A DNA stretch of 64,000 bases, taken from assembly GCA_947365965.1 (NCBI GenBank), contig CANAZG010000001.1:1-64000 (forward strand), given 5' to 3'. The position numbers were made by a program, and so were the translations under genes. The stretch is from an uncultured Clostridia bacterium. Lineage in GTDB: Bacteria > Bacillota > Clostridia > Oscillospirales > Oscillospiraceae. This document shows positions 37,803-46,003 of the stretch, in pieces. The notes under the pieces are model-generated. The model did not search any database. It had not been told where the DNA came from and saw nothing but the letters and a program-made list of their open reading frames with translations. Position 1 is the stretch's first letter. Each line of letters starts with the position of its first letter.

Positions 37803-37973
37803 TATACCTTTTTCTTGAAAGAAAAAGGTACCCAAAAAGAACTTTTAGACGCCCTGCGGGCACGCTCTGTTGCGCAATTCTGTGTTTCAGCACTGCGCTT
37901 CTCCATCCGGCAGGTCATAGCCTCTCGCGTTTTTTCTTCCTTTTCTTTTGTACACAAAAGAATACACGTCTAC
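37803..37973. repeat. Dispersed hairpin repeat, copy R5
   Basis: Long form. Left part is a palindrome CCTTTTTCTTGAAAGAAAAA plus GG, then CCCAAAAAGAACTTTTAGACG and a GCCCTGCGGGC hairpin; the right end is CTTTTGTACACAAAAGAATA next to the recN stop. It fills the whole recN-M28 gap. The right-end palindrome and TACACAAAAGAATAC correspond to the TTCACAAAGAAAAGAATG ends of R1 and R7. Confidence 0.6.
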
Positions 37974-39646
37974 AGTCCCCGCTTGTACTCCTCCGCGCCG
38001 GAGATCAGCTCCTCCGCCCCGGCCAGCATGGCGGGGGTGATCTTCTCCCCGCCGGTGAGCCGGGCCAGCTCCATTTTCCGCTGTTCCCGGTCCAGGCGGG
38101 CCACCCGGGTGTAGGTCCTACCGTCCCGCTCCCTCTTCTCCACGGAGAAGTGGGTGTCCGCCATGGCCGCCAGCTGGGGCAGATGGGTGACGCACAGCAC
38201 CTGCTTGCGCCGGCTCACCTGGGCCAGCTTGGCCGCCACCTTCTGGGCCGCCCGGCCGCTGACCCCGGTGTCCACCTCGTCAAAGACCAGGGTGCCGATG
38301 AGCTCGTTTTCCGCCAGCACGTTTTTCAGCGCCAGCATGATCCGGGCCAGCTCGCCGCCGGAGGCCACCTTGTTGATGGGCCGCAGCTCCTCCCCCACGT
38401 TGGCGGACATGAGAAAACGCACCACATCCATGCCCGTGGGATCCGGCTCCTTCTCCGCAAAGCAGATGGCGAAGCGCACCTTGGGCATGTCCAGCTGCCG
38501 CAGCTCGTCCTGAATCCGCTCCTCCAGCTCCCGGGCCGCCGCCTTCCGGGCTTCGGAGAGCTGCCCGGCGGCCTTCACCGCCTGGGCCCGCTCCTTGGCC
38601 AGCTCCTTCTCCAGCCGGGCGGCGGTGTCGGCGGCAAAGGCGATCTGGTCCAGCTCCTGCCGGCACTGCTCCAGATAGTCCAGCATGTCCTCCACCGTGG
38701 GGCCGTACTTCTTTTTCAGCCGGTAGATCAGATCAGCCCGGCCCTCCAGCTCGTCCAGCTCCTGGGGGCTGAAATCAAAGCCGGACTCCAGATCCCGCAG
38801 CGTCTCCGCCACGTCGTAGCACTCCGAGTACAGCGCCTCCAGCCGCTGGTGGAGCTGGGCGAACTGCTCGTCCAGGCCCTTGGCCCCAGCCAGGGCGTTC
38901 CCCGCGTCTCGCAGCAGGGCCGCCGCGCCGCCCCCCTCGTCCCCGCCGCTGAGGCTCCACATGGCCCCCTGGACTGCGGACATGAATTTTTCGCTGTTGC
39001 GCAGGAGATTGCGCCGCTGGAGAAGGGCCTCCTCCTCCCCGGGCTTCAGATCCGCCCGCTCCAGCTCCCCAATCTGAAAGCGGAGGCTGTCCATCCGCCG
39101 CTCCTTCTCCGCCTCGTCCATCTGGAGGGCCTTCAGCTTCCGGCGGGTGGCCTCCATGGCCTCGTAGCGGGCAAGGTAGGCCGCCAGCTGGTCCCCCACC
39201 CGGCCGTAGCTGTCCAGATACGCGCCATGCTGCTCCTCGTCCAGCAGCTGCTGGCCGTCGTGCTGGCCGTGGATGTTCAGCAGCGCGCCGCCGATGCGCC
39301 GCAGCTGGGCCACGGTCACCGGCCGGCCGCACACCCGGCAGGCGTTCTTGCCGTCGGCGTAGATCTCCCGCTGGAGCAGCACCTCCCCCTCCCCGTCGGA
39401 GAGGCCGCACTCCTCCAGCGCCTCCAGGGGCGGCAGACCGGTGAAGATGGCGCTGACAAATGCCTTGACGGCCCCGGTCCGGATCAGATCCCGGCTGGTC
39501 CGCTGGCCCAGCACCGCACCCATGGCGTCAATGACGATGCTCTTGCCCGCGCCCGTCTCGCCGGTGAGGGCGTTGAACCCGCTGTCAAAGGCGATGTCCG
39601 CCTCCTCGATGACGGCGATATTCTCAATGTGCAGAAGCTGCAGCAT
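37970..39646 (-). CDS. recN: DNA repair protein RecN
   Basis: SMC-like ATPase in double-strand-break repair. 558 aa: Walker A ALTGETGAGKSIVIDAM near residue 30, long central coiled coil (about 150-370), signature NVGEELRPINKVASGGELARIMLALK and Walker B LVFDEVDTGVSG. Twelve nt after argR; the argR-recN order is conserved in Firmicutes. Confidence 0.96.
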   Translation of the reverse strand: MLQLLHIENIAVIEEADIAFDSGFNALTGETGAGKSIVIDAMGAVLGQRTSRDLIRTGAVKAFVSAIFTGLPPLEALEECGLSDGEGEVLLQREIYADGKNACRVCGRPVTVAQLRRIGGALLNIHGQHDGQQLLDEEQHGAYLDSYGRVGDQLAAYLARYEAMEATRRKLKALQMDEAEKERRMDSLRFQIGELERADLKPGEEEALLQRRNLLRNSEKFMSAVQGAMWSLSGGDEGGGAAALLRDAGNALAGAKGLDEQFAQLHQRLEALYSECYDVAETLRDLESGFDFSPQELDELEGRADLIYRLKKKYGPTVEDMLDYLEQCRQELDQIAFAADTAARLEKELAKERAQAVKAAGQLSEARKAAARELEERIQDELRQLDMPKVRFAICFAEKEPDPTGMDVVRFLMSANVGEELRPINKVASGGELARIMLALKNVLAENELIGTLVFDEVDTGVSGRAAQKVAAKLAQVSRRKQVLCVTHLPQLAAMADTHFSVEKRERDGRTYTRVARLDREQRKMELARLTGGEKITPAMLAGAEELISGAEEYKRGL

Positions 39647-39658
39647 AGTCTGTCCCTC

Positions 39659-40111
39659 CTATCTCAGCATCTCGTGGATCTCCTCGCAGAAGGTCCTGGC
39701 GGACTCGGTGTCCCGCATCAGCAGGAACGCCGTGTCGTCCCCGGCCAGCGTCCCCACCATGTAGGGAACGTTCATTCCGTCCAGGGCGGCGGCCGCCGCG
39801 TTGGCCAGCCCGGCCATGGTCTTCACCACCACGATGTTCTGGGCGAAATCCACGCTGATGATGCTCTCCCGGAAGATGGTGCGCAGCTTGTCCGCCACAT
39901 TCAGCCGGTTGCGCTGGCTGGAGACCGTGTAGCGGTACCGCCCCTGGCCCACGGGCTCCTTGATGAGGTGGAGCTGCTTGATGTCCCGGGAAATGGTGGC
40001 CTGGGTGCAGCGCACCCCCTGCTCCTGGAGGCGCTGCTGGAGCTGCTCCTGGGTGTCCACGTCCTCTTTTTCAATGATCTCCAGGATCATGCTCTGCCGG
40101 TCAGTTTTCAT
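39659..40111 (-). CDS. argR: Arginine repressor ArgR/AhrC
   Basis: 150 aa: N-terminal winged helix (MILEIIEKEDVDTQEQLQQRL, QATISRDIKQLHLI) and C-terminal oligomerisation/arginine-binding domain with TMAGLANAAAAALDG and GTLAGDDTAFLLM. Represses arginine biosynthesis and activates catabolism in Firmicutes. Overlaps nadK by 11 nt. Confidence 0.95.
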   Translation of the reverse strand: MKTDRQSMILEIIEKEDVDTQEQLQQRLQEQGVRCTQATISRDIKQLHLIKEPVGQGRYRYTVSSQRNRLNVADKLRTIFRESIISVDFAQNIVVVKTMAGLANAAAAALDGMNVPYMVGTLAGDDTAFLLMRDTESARTFCEEIHEMLR

Positions 40112-40976
40112 GCCCGATTCCTCCTGTCATTTTTGTTCGTAATATCTCATAAATGCTCTTGTCCGTCAGCCGCAGCAGCGCCGTCTCGTACCGGGACCGG
40201 CAGATGCGCACCTTGTCCCCCTGCCGCAGGGCGAAGGCCTTGCCCCCGTCCACAGAGAGATAGACCTGCTTGCGGTTGAGCTCCGCCGGAGCCACGCTCA
40301 CCGTCCCCGCCGCCGAGAGCACAAAGGACTTTGAAAACACCGTGTGGGCACAGATGGGGCTGATGACGAAATTCTGGGCCGTGGGCTCCACAATGGGTCC
40401 CCCGGCGGACAGGGAGTAGCCCGTGCTGCCGGTAGGCGTGGCCACCACCACGCCGTCCCCGGAAAAGACCCCCAGCCGGTCCTCCCCGGCCGTGACCTGA
40501 AGGCGCACCACGCGAGCCATGGCCCCCTTGGTGATGACCGCGTCGTTGAGGGCGCCGCCGGCGTACACCGTCCGGCCCTCCCGCAGCACCGCCACGTCCA
40601 GCATCATCCGCTTCTCTGTCCGGTACCGGCCTGTGGCCAGATTTTTCAGCAGCTCCAGCTCCCCCACCTCCAGATCGGACATGAACCCCAGGCTCCCCAG
40701 ATTCACCCCCAGCACAGGGATGCCCCGCATGGAGGCCGTCCGGGCCAGATGCAGGATGGTGCCGTCCCCGCCAAAGGCCACGATGAGATCGCTCAGCCGC
40801 AGCTCCTGGTGCAGCGGACGGCAGGGGACGCCGTACTGTCCCTCCCCGCCCTCCGGCTTGAAGGGCAGGCAGAAAACCGTGCTCAGCCCAGCCCCCTCCA
40901 GGATCTCCGCGGCCCGCTTGGCCACAGTCAGGCCCTTGTCCCGGTACGGATTGGGGCACAATATCACCCGTTTCAT
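40101..40976 (-). CDS. nadK: NAD kinase
   Basis: Phosphorylates NAD to NADP. 291 aa from the ATG at 40976 (GGGAGGAAATGGC upstream). Diagnostic motifs: FGGDGTILHLART (catalytic GGDG), GVNLGSLGFMSDLE, VVATPTGSTGYSLSAGGPIVEP. Upstream lies repeat R6, whose right end supplies TTGTTC-16-TATACT as a possible promoter. Confidence 0.95.
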   Translation of the reverse strand: MKRVILCPNPYRDKGLTVAKRAAEILEGAGLSTVFCLPFKPEGGEGQYGVPCRPLHQELRLSDLIVAFGGDGTILHLARTASMRGIPVLGVNLGSLGFMSDLEVGELELLKNLATGRYRTEKRMMLDVAVLREGRTVYAGGALNDAVITKGAMARVVRLQVTAGEDRLGVFSGDGVVVATPTGSTGYSLSAGGPIVEPTAQNFVISPICAHTVFSKSFVLSAAGTVSVAPAELNRKQVYLSVDGGKAFALRQGDKVRICRSRYETALLRLTDKSIYEILRTKMTGGIGHEN

Positions 40977-41005
40977 GCCATTTCCTCCCTTACAGGATAC
41001 CTTTA

Positions 41006-41098
41006 GTATACATTCTTTTTCTCTGTGAACAAGCATCGCATTCGGCGAGCCTGGGCCGCAAGCGGCCTGCGGAAAAAGAATCAAATAGAAAAACTTTT
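41006..41098. repeat. Dispersed hairpin repeat, copy R6 (tlyA-nadK gap)
   Basis: Starts GTATACATTCTTTTTCTCTG, contains TGAACAAGCATCGC, a GGCCGCAAGCGGCC palindrome and ends GGAAAAAGAATCAAATAG, so ATTCTTTTTC pairs with GAAAAAGAAT around a 60-nt internal part. About 70 bp match R7 (44105-44181) in inverted orientation with only a few differences. It lies between the tlyA stop and nadK. Confidence 0.8.
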
Positions 41099-41120
41099 GG
41101 GCGCAAAACTGCGCTTTGCT

Positions 41121-41915
41121 TCACGCCAGCTCCCCGTGGGACGCCTCCACCAGCCCGGCCAGATCGAAGGTCTTCTCCTCCCAGGCCCCCTTCTCCAGCC
41201 AGCCCAGGTACTCAATGTTCCCCTCCGGGCCCCGGATGGGCGAAAAGCTCAGCTCCAGAACCTTGAAGCCACTCAGGTGCGCGTGGTCCAGGAAATGCTC
41301 CAGCACCTCCCGGTGGACCGCCGGGTCCCGGACCACCCCCTTCTTGCCCACCTTCTCCCGTCCGGCCTCAAACTGGGGCTTGACCAGGCACACCGCCTGT
41401 CCCCCCTCCCGCAGCAGGCCGGCCACGGCGGGCAGGATCAGCCGCAGGGAGATGAAGCTCACGTCCACGCTGGCGAACGCCGGCTCCTCCGGCACCTGCT
41501 CGTGGGTGAGATACCGGGCGTTGGTCCGCTCCAGGCTCACCACCCGCTCATCGCTGCGCAGGCTCCAGGCCAGCTGGCCGTAGCCCACGTCCACCGCGTA
41601 GACCTTCGCGGCCCCGTTTTGCAGCATACAGTCCGTGAATCCGCCGGTGGAGGCCCCGATGTCCATGCAGACCTTCCCCTCCAGGGTGATGGGCCACAGG
41701 CCCATGGCCTTCTCCAGCTTCAATCCCCCCCGGCTGACGTAGCGCAGGGCGCTGCCCCGGACCTCCACGGCCGCCCCCTCCGCCACCGGCGCGCCGGGCT
41801 TGTCCACCCGCCGGCCGTCCACGTACACCTGCCCGCTCATGACCACTGCCTGGGCCTTCTGGCGGCTGTCCAGGTAGCCGTGCTCCACCAGATAGACGTC
41901 CAGCCGCGTCCTCAT
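41121..41915 (-). CDS. tlyA: TlyA family RNA methyltransferase
   Basis: 264 aa: N-terminal S4 domain (RLDVYLVEHGYLDSRQKAQAVV) and FtsJ-like Rossmann methyltransferase with the SAM motif MDIGASTGGFTDCML. TlyA 2'-O-methylates rRNA (C1409/C1920 in mycobacteria). The ATG at 41915 overlaps the stop of the CAT-like gene (ATGA). The dxs-tlyA-nadK-argR-recN order is typical of Firmicutes; here three genes are inserted after dxs. Confidence 0.93.
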   Translation of the reverse strand: MRTRLDVYLVEHGYLDSRQKAQAVVMSGQVYVDGRRVDKPGAPVAEGAAVEVRGSALRYVSRGGLKLEKAMGLWPITLEGKVCMDIGASTGGFTDCMLQNGAAKVYAVDVGYGQLAWSLRSDERVVSLERTNARYLTHEQVPEEPAFASVDVSFISLRLILPAVAGLLREGGQAVCLVKPQFEAGREKVGKKGVVRDPAVHREVLEHFLDHAHLSGFKVLELSFSPIRGPEGNIEYLGWLEKGAWEEKTFDLAGLVEASHGELA

Positions 41916-42544
41916 AGCGCCGCCGCCTCCGCCACAAACTGGTCCAAAGCCTCGTAGAACGCGGCGATGTGGGACCCGTCCACCAGAGCGTGGTTGCACA
42001 GCACGGACACCGGCAGCAGGATCTTCCCCTCCTGGACAAAGTACTTGCCCCAAGTGAGCCGGGGGTTGCTGTCCGCCGGGTGGGGCACCGGCTGGATCAG
42101 TGACGTGTAGGAGAACCAGGGGAGGGTGGAGATGAAAAATTTGTCCAGGGCCTCTGCCGGATCCTCCTCGATGCTCCTCCGCTCCTTCGCCTGGGCCTGC
42201 TCCGCTACGGTCAGATACACCCGCAGGGGCAGATCGTGCTCCAGGGTGCAGTAGCAGAAGGTCCCGTCCTCCAGGGCCACGGTGTGGGAGGTCCGGCACC
42301 GGTCAAACTCCACGATGCCATCGTCCACGATCCGCTGCCGGAACTCCGGTATGCTGTTGGCCGCCCGGGCCACACAGTGGCAGACCGTGAAGAAGAAGGG
42401 CAGGGACGTTCTCTTGATCCGGCCCACCAGGGCCGTGATGTCCACGTTAACCGTGGTCCCCACGTAGGGGTAGGCCAGGGACCGGAAGTAGTCAAAGTGG
42501 GCCCTTCTGGGATAGGCCGGCATGTCAATGGTCTTGTAGCTCAT
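41912..42544 (-). CDS. Chloramphenicol acetyltransferase-like acyltransferase
   Basis: 210 aa, PF00302 fold: N-terminal RRAHFDYFRSLAYPYVG, internal FTVCHCVARAANSIPEFRQRI and the catalytic HxxxDG motif as VLCNHALVDGSHIAAFY. Such CAT-like chromosomal proteins are frequent in Clostridia and often do not confer resistance, so activity on chloramphenicol is not assured. It is translationally coupled to tlyA and lies 21 nt downstream of a nucleoside phosphorylase gene. Confidence 0.85.
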   Translation of the reverse strand: MSYKTIDMPAYPRRAHFDYFRSLAYPYVGTTVNVDITALVGRIKRTSLPFFFTVCHCVARAANSIPEFRQRIVDDGIVEFDRCRTSHTVALEDGTFCYCTLEHDLPLRVYLTVAEQAQAKERRSIEEDPAEALDKFFISTLPWFSYTSLIQPVPHPADSNPRLTWGKYFVQEGKILLPVSVLCNHALVDGSHIAAFYEALDQFVAEAAAL

Positions 42545-42565
42545 ACAGTTTCTCTCCTCCTCAAT

Positions 42566-43330
42566 TTACGCAATCTCCGCCGCCAGCTCCAGGGCCAGCT
42601 GGGCAATCTTATCCTTCTCCGTCAGGTCAAATTCGCTGCCCAGGCCCCGCCGGTCCCAGCGCTCTCCGTCCAGATTGTCCGCGCCGTGGAAGAACTGGAA
42701 CACCTCTTTCCCCCGGAATTGGGCCAGGGCCGCCACGGCGGAGCACTCCATGTCCACGCACACGCACCCCGCCGCCCGGCGGCGGGACGCCTTCTCCGCC
42801 GTCTCCCGGTAGAAGGCGTCCGTGGTCCACACCTTCCCCTCCGCCCAGGCGCAGCCGTGGCGGTCCAGAACTGCGGCAAATTTGTCACGGTACCTGGGGT
42901 TCACCTCGATCTCATCCCCCGCCGGGGCGTAGTGATAGCTGGTCCCCTCGTCCCGGAGGGCGGCGGTGGGGACGATGATCCCGCAGTTGGCCAGGGAGCT
43001 GTTCAGCACCCCGCAGGATCCGAACAGCACCAACTTCTCCACCCCCAGGGCAAACAGGCACTCTATCACACCCACGCACCCCGCCGCGCCCACATAGGCG
43101 TTGAAAAGGGCGATCTCCTTCCCCTGGTACCGCGCCCGATAGTACAAAACCTCCAGGTTTGCCATGCCGTTCGAGGCGAAGGGCTCCGCCCCCAGCCGCT
43201 CCGCCATCCGAGCAAAGGTGTGTCGCTCAAAGCAGGATACTGCCACCCTGGGACAGGCGAAAACACGGCTGTGGTTATCTGAGGGGTTGATGACCGCCCT
43301 GGGATTGGGGTCAAACTCGTGAAGCAGCAT
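42566..43330 (-). CDS. Nucleoside phosphorylase (uridine phosphorylase-like)
   Basis: 254 aa from the ATG at 43330 behind AAAGGAGG. PNP/UDP family features: LFNAYVGAAGCVGVIECLFALG, LVLFGSCGVLN, and the nucleoside-binding CVDMECSAVAALAQF. Cleaves a nucleoside with phosphate to base and ribose-1-phosphate; uridine versus purine specificity cannot be decided. First of three genes ending in tlyA. Confidence 0.85.
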   Translation of the reverse strand: MLLHEFDPNPRAVINPSDNHSRVFACPRVAVSCFERHTFARMAERLGAEPFASNGMANLEVLYYRARYQGKEIALFNAYVGAAGCVGVIECLFALGVEKLVLFGSCGVLNSSLANCGIIVPTAALRDEGTSYHYAPAGDEIEVNPRYRDKFAAVLDRHGCAWAEGKVWTTDAFYRETAEKASRRRAAGCVCVDMECSAVAALAQFRGKEVFQFFHGADNLDGERWDRRGLGSEFDLTEKDKIAQLALELAAEIA

Positions 43331-43468
43331 AGGGCACTCGCCTCCTTTTATGCATATATACATAGTATACATCTTTTCCTGATTTTTCAACTGCTTTCCG
43401 CAGAAGTCTGTTTCCGCTGCTGGATTCTGTCATTGACGGAGTCCTGTAACAAAAATTGCTTTCCCTGC

Positions 43469-44059
43469 TCAATACCAGAACAAACCGTCCCCGGACGCCT
43501 GGATCACCGCGCCCCGGGGCGTCTGCCGCAGCACGAGCGCAATGTCCATATAGTCCGGCGCGGGCGAGAGCAGGCCCATGAAGGCCGGGACCACGCACAC
43601 CGTCATCAGCGGTCTCCACGCGGCCGGGCAGGCCAGGAACAGGGACAGAGACGCCAGCCCGGGGACTGCCGGGGCCAGGCTCATGGCGATAAACCGTGCC
43701 CTGGACAGGGGACAGGCGGAGACCGCGTAGGCCCGCAGCCGTCTCAGGCACACGCCAATATACACCTCTGCGCCGTCAGGATAGCACAGGCCGTGGAGCA
43801 GCTCATGGAGGGGCAGGGCCACGATGAATCCCACAAGAAATGCCAGCGGCGCGAAGCGCAGGTCAAAGGGGAACGCCCCCACTGCCCTGCTCTTCACAAA
43901 CACGGCCAGAAAGCAGGCCGCACAGGGCAATATCATATAGGACAGAGACGCATTGACAATATCGTCCGGCCGGTCCAGCCTTTTCGCGTTCTCCGGGACC
44001 GGCGCGTCCGGCGTATCCCGGTCCCCATCCCGGTTTCCCTCCCAGATGATGCGCGGCAT
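43469..44059 (-). CDS. DUF3267 domain membrane metalloprotease-like protein
   Basis: 196 aa from the ATG at 44059 (GGGAAGGGAG upstream; the ORF-track ATG at 44089 has AGAGG directly against it). The HELLHGLCYPDG motif in a hydrophobic helix (about residue 85) is the zinc motif typical of DUF3267, related to site-2 proteases. About four membrane segments. Between dxs and the nucleoside phosphorylase; function unknown. Confidence 0.8.
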   Translation of the reverse strand: MPRIIWEGNRDGDRDTPDAPVPENAKRLDRPDDIVNASLSYMILPCAACFLAVFVKSRAVGAFPFDLRFAPLAFLVGFIVALPLHELLHGLCYPDGAEVYIGVCLRRLRAYAVSACPLSRARFIAMSLAPAVPGLASLSLFLACPAAWRPLMTVCVVPAFMGLLSPAPDYMDIALVLRQTPRGAVIQASGDGLFWY

Positions 44060-44104
44060 ATTCCACAGCTCCCTTCCCTCTGATCTCATCCTCTAACGTT
44101 TATC

Positions 44105-44181
44105 TTTTTGATACTTTTTCCGCAGGCCGCTTGCGGCCCAGGCTCGCCGAAGGCGATGCCTGTTCACAAAGAAAACGCATG
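44105..44181. repeat. Dispersed hairpin repeat, copy R7 (dxs 3' end)
   Basis: On the minus strand: TTTTCTTTGTGAACAGGCATCG, then GGCCGCAAGCGGCC and CTGCGGAAAAAGTATC. It matches R6 over about 70 bp, in opposite orientation. Its first bases provide the last codons and the TGA stop of dxs (FSL*), so the element overlaps the coding end. Confidence 0.8.
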
Positions 44182-45996
44182 AACAACCGCCTCCGCGTCG
44201 ATCCCCATGAGCCGCCGCAGCTGAGCCACCGTGCCTTGGGGGGCGAAGGACTGCTTCAGGTTCAGCAGCAGCGTCTGCTCCGCCTTGACCCCGGCCTGGG
44301 CCAGGGCCGCCGCCAGCTGCTGTCCAATGGAGCCGTTCTCGTTGCAGTCCTCCAGCACCAGCAGCCGCCCCGTGCGCCGCACCGAATCCAGCACCGGCTC
44401 CGGGTCCAGAGGGGCGATGCGGTGGAGCTTGATGACCTCCGCCTCAAAGTCCCTCTCCGCCAGGGTCTCGGCGGCGGAGAGCAGCTCGTCGGTCATCACG
44501 CCGTAGGACACCAGGGTGGCGTCCCTCCCCTGCCGGAGGACGGACGCGCTCTCCCCGCGCCAGTCCGGATACTGCCGGCCCTCGGTCCCCCGGGGATACC
44601 GGACCGCCACCGGCCCGTCCATGGACAGGGCCGTGCGCAGCATCTCCCGCAGCTCCCCGTAGCAGGCCGGACACAGCACGGTCATGCCCGGGATCTGGGT
44701 CAGATAGCCCACGTCCTGACAGCCGTGGTGGGTGGGGCCGTCGGCCCCCACCAGTCCCGCCCGGTCCACCGCCAGCACCACATGGAGCCCCTGGAGGGCC
44801 ACGTCGTGGAGGAGCATGTCAAAGCCCCGCTGCAAGAAGGTGGAGTACACCGCGAACACCGGGGTCATCCCCTGCTTGGCCATGCCGGCGGCCATGGTCA
44901 CCGCATGGCCCTCCGCGATGCCCACGTCAAAAAACCGCTTGGGCCACGCGGCGGAGAACTCCTGGAGGCCCGTGCCCTCCCCCATGGCGGCAGTGACGGC
45001 GCAGATGCGCCTGTCCCGCCCAGCCAGCTCCACCAGTTCGTGGCCGAAAACATAGGAGAAGTCCACCTTCTGGGCGCTGACGAACCCCTTTTTCGGGTCA
45101 AAGGGCCCCACGCCGTGGCTCCGCTCCGGCTGACGCTCCGCCGGGGCGTAGCCCTTGCCCTTCTTGGTCTGCACGTGGAGCAGCACCGGGCATCCCAGCT
45201 CCCGGGCCCAGGCCAGTGTGGTGCACAGCTGCTCCACGTTGTGGCCGTCGATGGGGCCCAGGTAGGTGAAGCCCATGTCCTCAAACATGGAGCAGGGGTA
45301 GATGGACCGCTTGATGCTGCTCTTGACCCGGTGGTTGAACTGGTAGAGGGTTCGCCCGCCGGGCAGGCGGTTCATGACCGCGTGGTACCCCTTTTTAAAC
45401 TGGTAGTACCCCGGCCGCAGGCGCAGCCGGCTGAGGTGGTCCGCCACGCCACCCACGTTGGGGTCAATGGACATGCCGTTGTCGTTGAGGATCACCACCA
45501 TGGGCTCCCCGGACGCCCCCGCGTCGCTGAGGCCCTCATAGGCCAGTCCGCCGGTGAGGGCCCCGTCCCCGATGAGGGCGGCCACGCTGTAGTCCTGCCC
45601 GGAGAGGGTCCGGGCCCGGGCCATGCCCAGGGCCACGGACACGGAGTTGGAAGCGTGGCCGGCCACGAAGGCGTCGTGGACGCTCTCCTCCGGCTTGGGA
45701 AAGCCGGAAAGCCCTCCCAGCTGCCGCAGGGCGTCAAACATGCCCTGGCGGCCGGTCAGGGCCTTGTGGACATAGCACTGGTGCCCCACGTCGAATACCA
45801 GCCGGTCCCGGCTGGTGTCATAGGTCCGGTGGAGGGCCACGGTCAGCTCCACGGCCCCCAGGTTGGAGGCCAGATGGCCGCCGGTGCGGGCCACGCTCTC
45901 CACCAAAAACCGCCGCAGCTCCCTGCACAGCTCCTTGAGCTGGGGAACTGTCAGCTCCTTTACGTCCGCTGGGGACGCGATATGCTCCAAAATCAA
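44164..45996 (-). CDS. dxs: 1-deoxy-D-xylulose-5-phosphate synthase
   Basis: Entry enzyme of the MEP pathway, condensing pyruvate and G3P with TPP. 610 aa: GGHLASNLGAVELTVALH, VGHQCYVHKALTGR, TPP motif GDGALTGGLAYEGL...LNDNG, transketolase Pyr domain with DRAGLVGADGPTHHG and a C-terminal domain. Seven nt after oapA. The final three residues and stop come from repeat R7. Confidence 0.96.
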   Translation of the reverse strand: MILEHIASPADVKELTVPQLKELCRELRRFLVESVARTGGHLASNLGAVELTVALHRTYDTSRDRLVFDVGHQCYVHKALTGRQGMFDALRQLGGLSGFPKPEESVHDAFVAGHASNSVSVALGMARARTLSGQDYSVAALIGDGALTGGLAYEGLSDAGASGEPMVVILNDNGMSIDPNVGGVADHLSRLRLRPGYYQFKKGYHAVMNRLPGGRTLYQFNHRVKSSIKRSIYPCSMFEDMGFTYLGPIDGHNVEQLCTTLAWARELGCPVLLHVQTKKGKGYAPAERQPERSHGVGPFDPKKGFVSAQKVDFSYVFGHELVELAGRDRRICAVTAAMGEGTGLQEFSAAWPKRFFDVGIAEGHAVTMAAGMAKQGMTPVFAVYSTFLQRGFDMLLHDVALQGLHVVLAVDRAGLVGADGPTHHGCQDVGYLTQIPGMTVLCPACYGELREMLRTALSMDGPVAVRYPRGTEGRQYPDWRGESASVLRQGRDATLVSYGVMTDELLSAAETLAERDFEAEVIKLHRIAPLDPEPVLDSVRRTGRLLVLEDCNENGSIGQQLAAALAQAGVKAEQTLLLNLKQSFAPQGTVAQLRRLMGIDAEAVVHAFSL

Positions 45997-46003
45997 GGGA
46001 GTT

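Noticed and set aside
41912-42544. Acquired chloramphenicol resistance gene
   Set aside because: The protein has the CAT active-site motif but its base composition matches the core and it is translationally coupled to tlyA with no mobile element around it, so it looks like a resident CAT-like acyltransferase.
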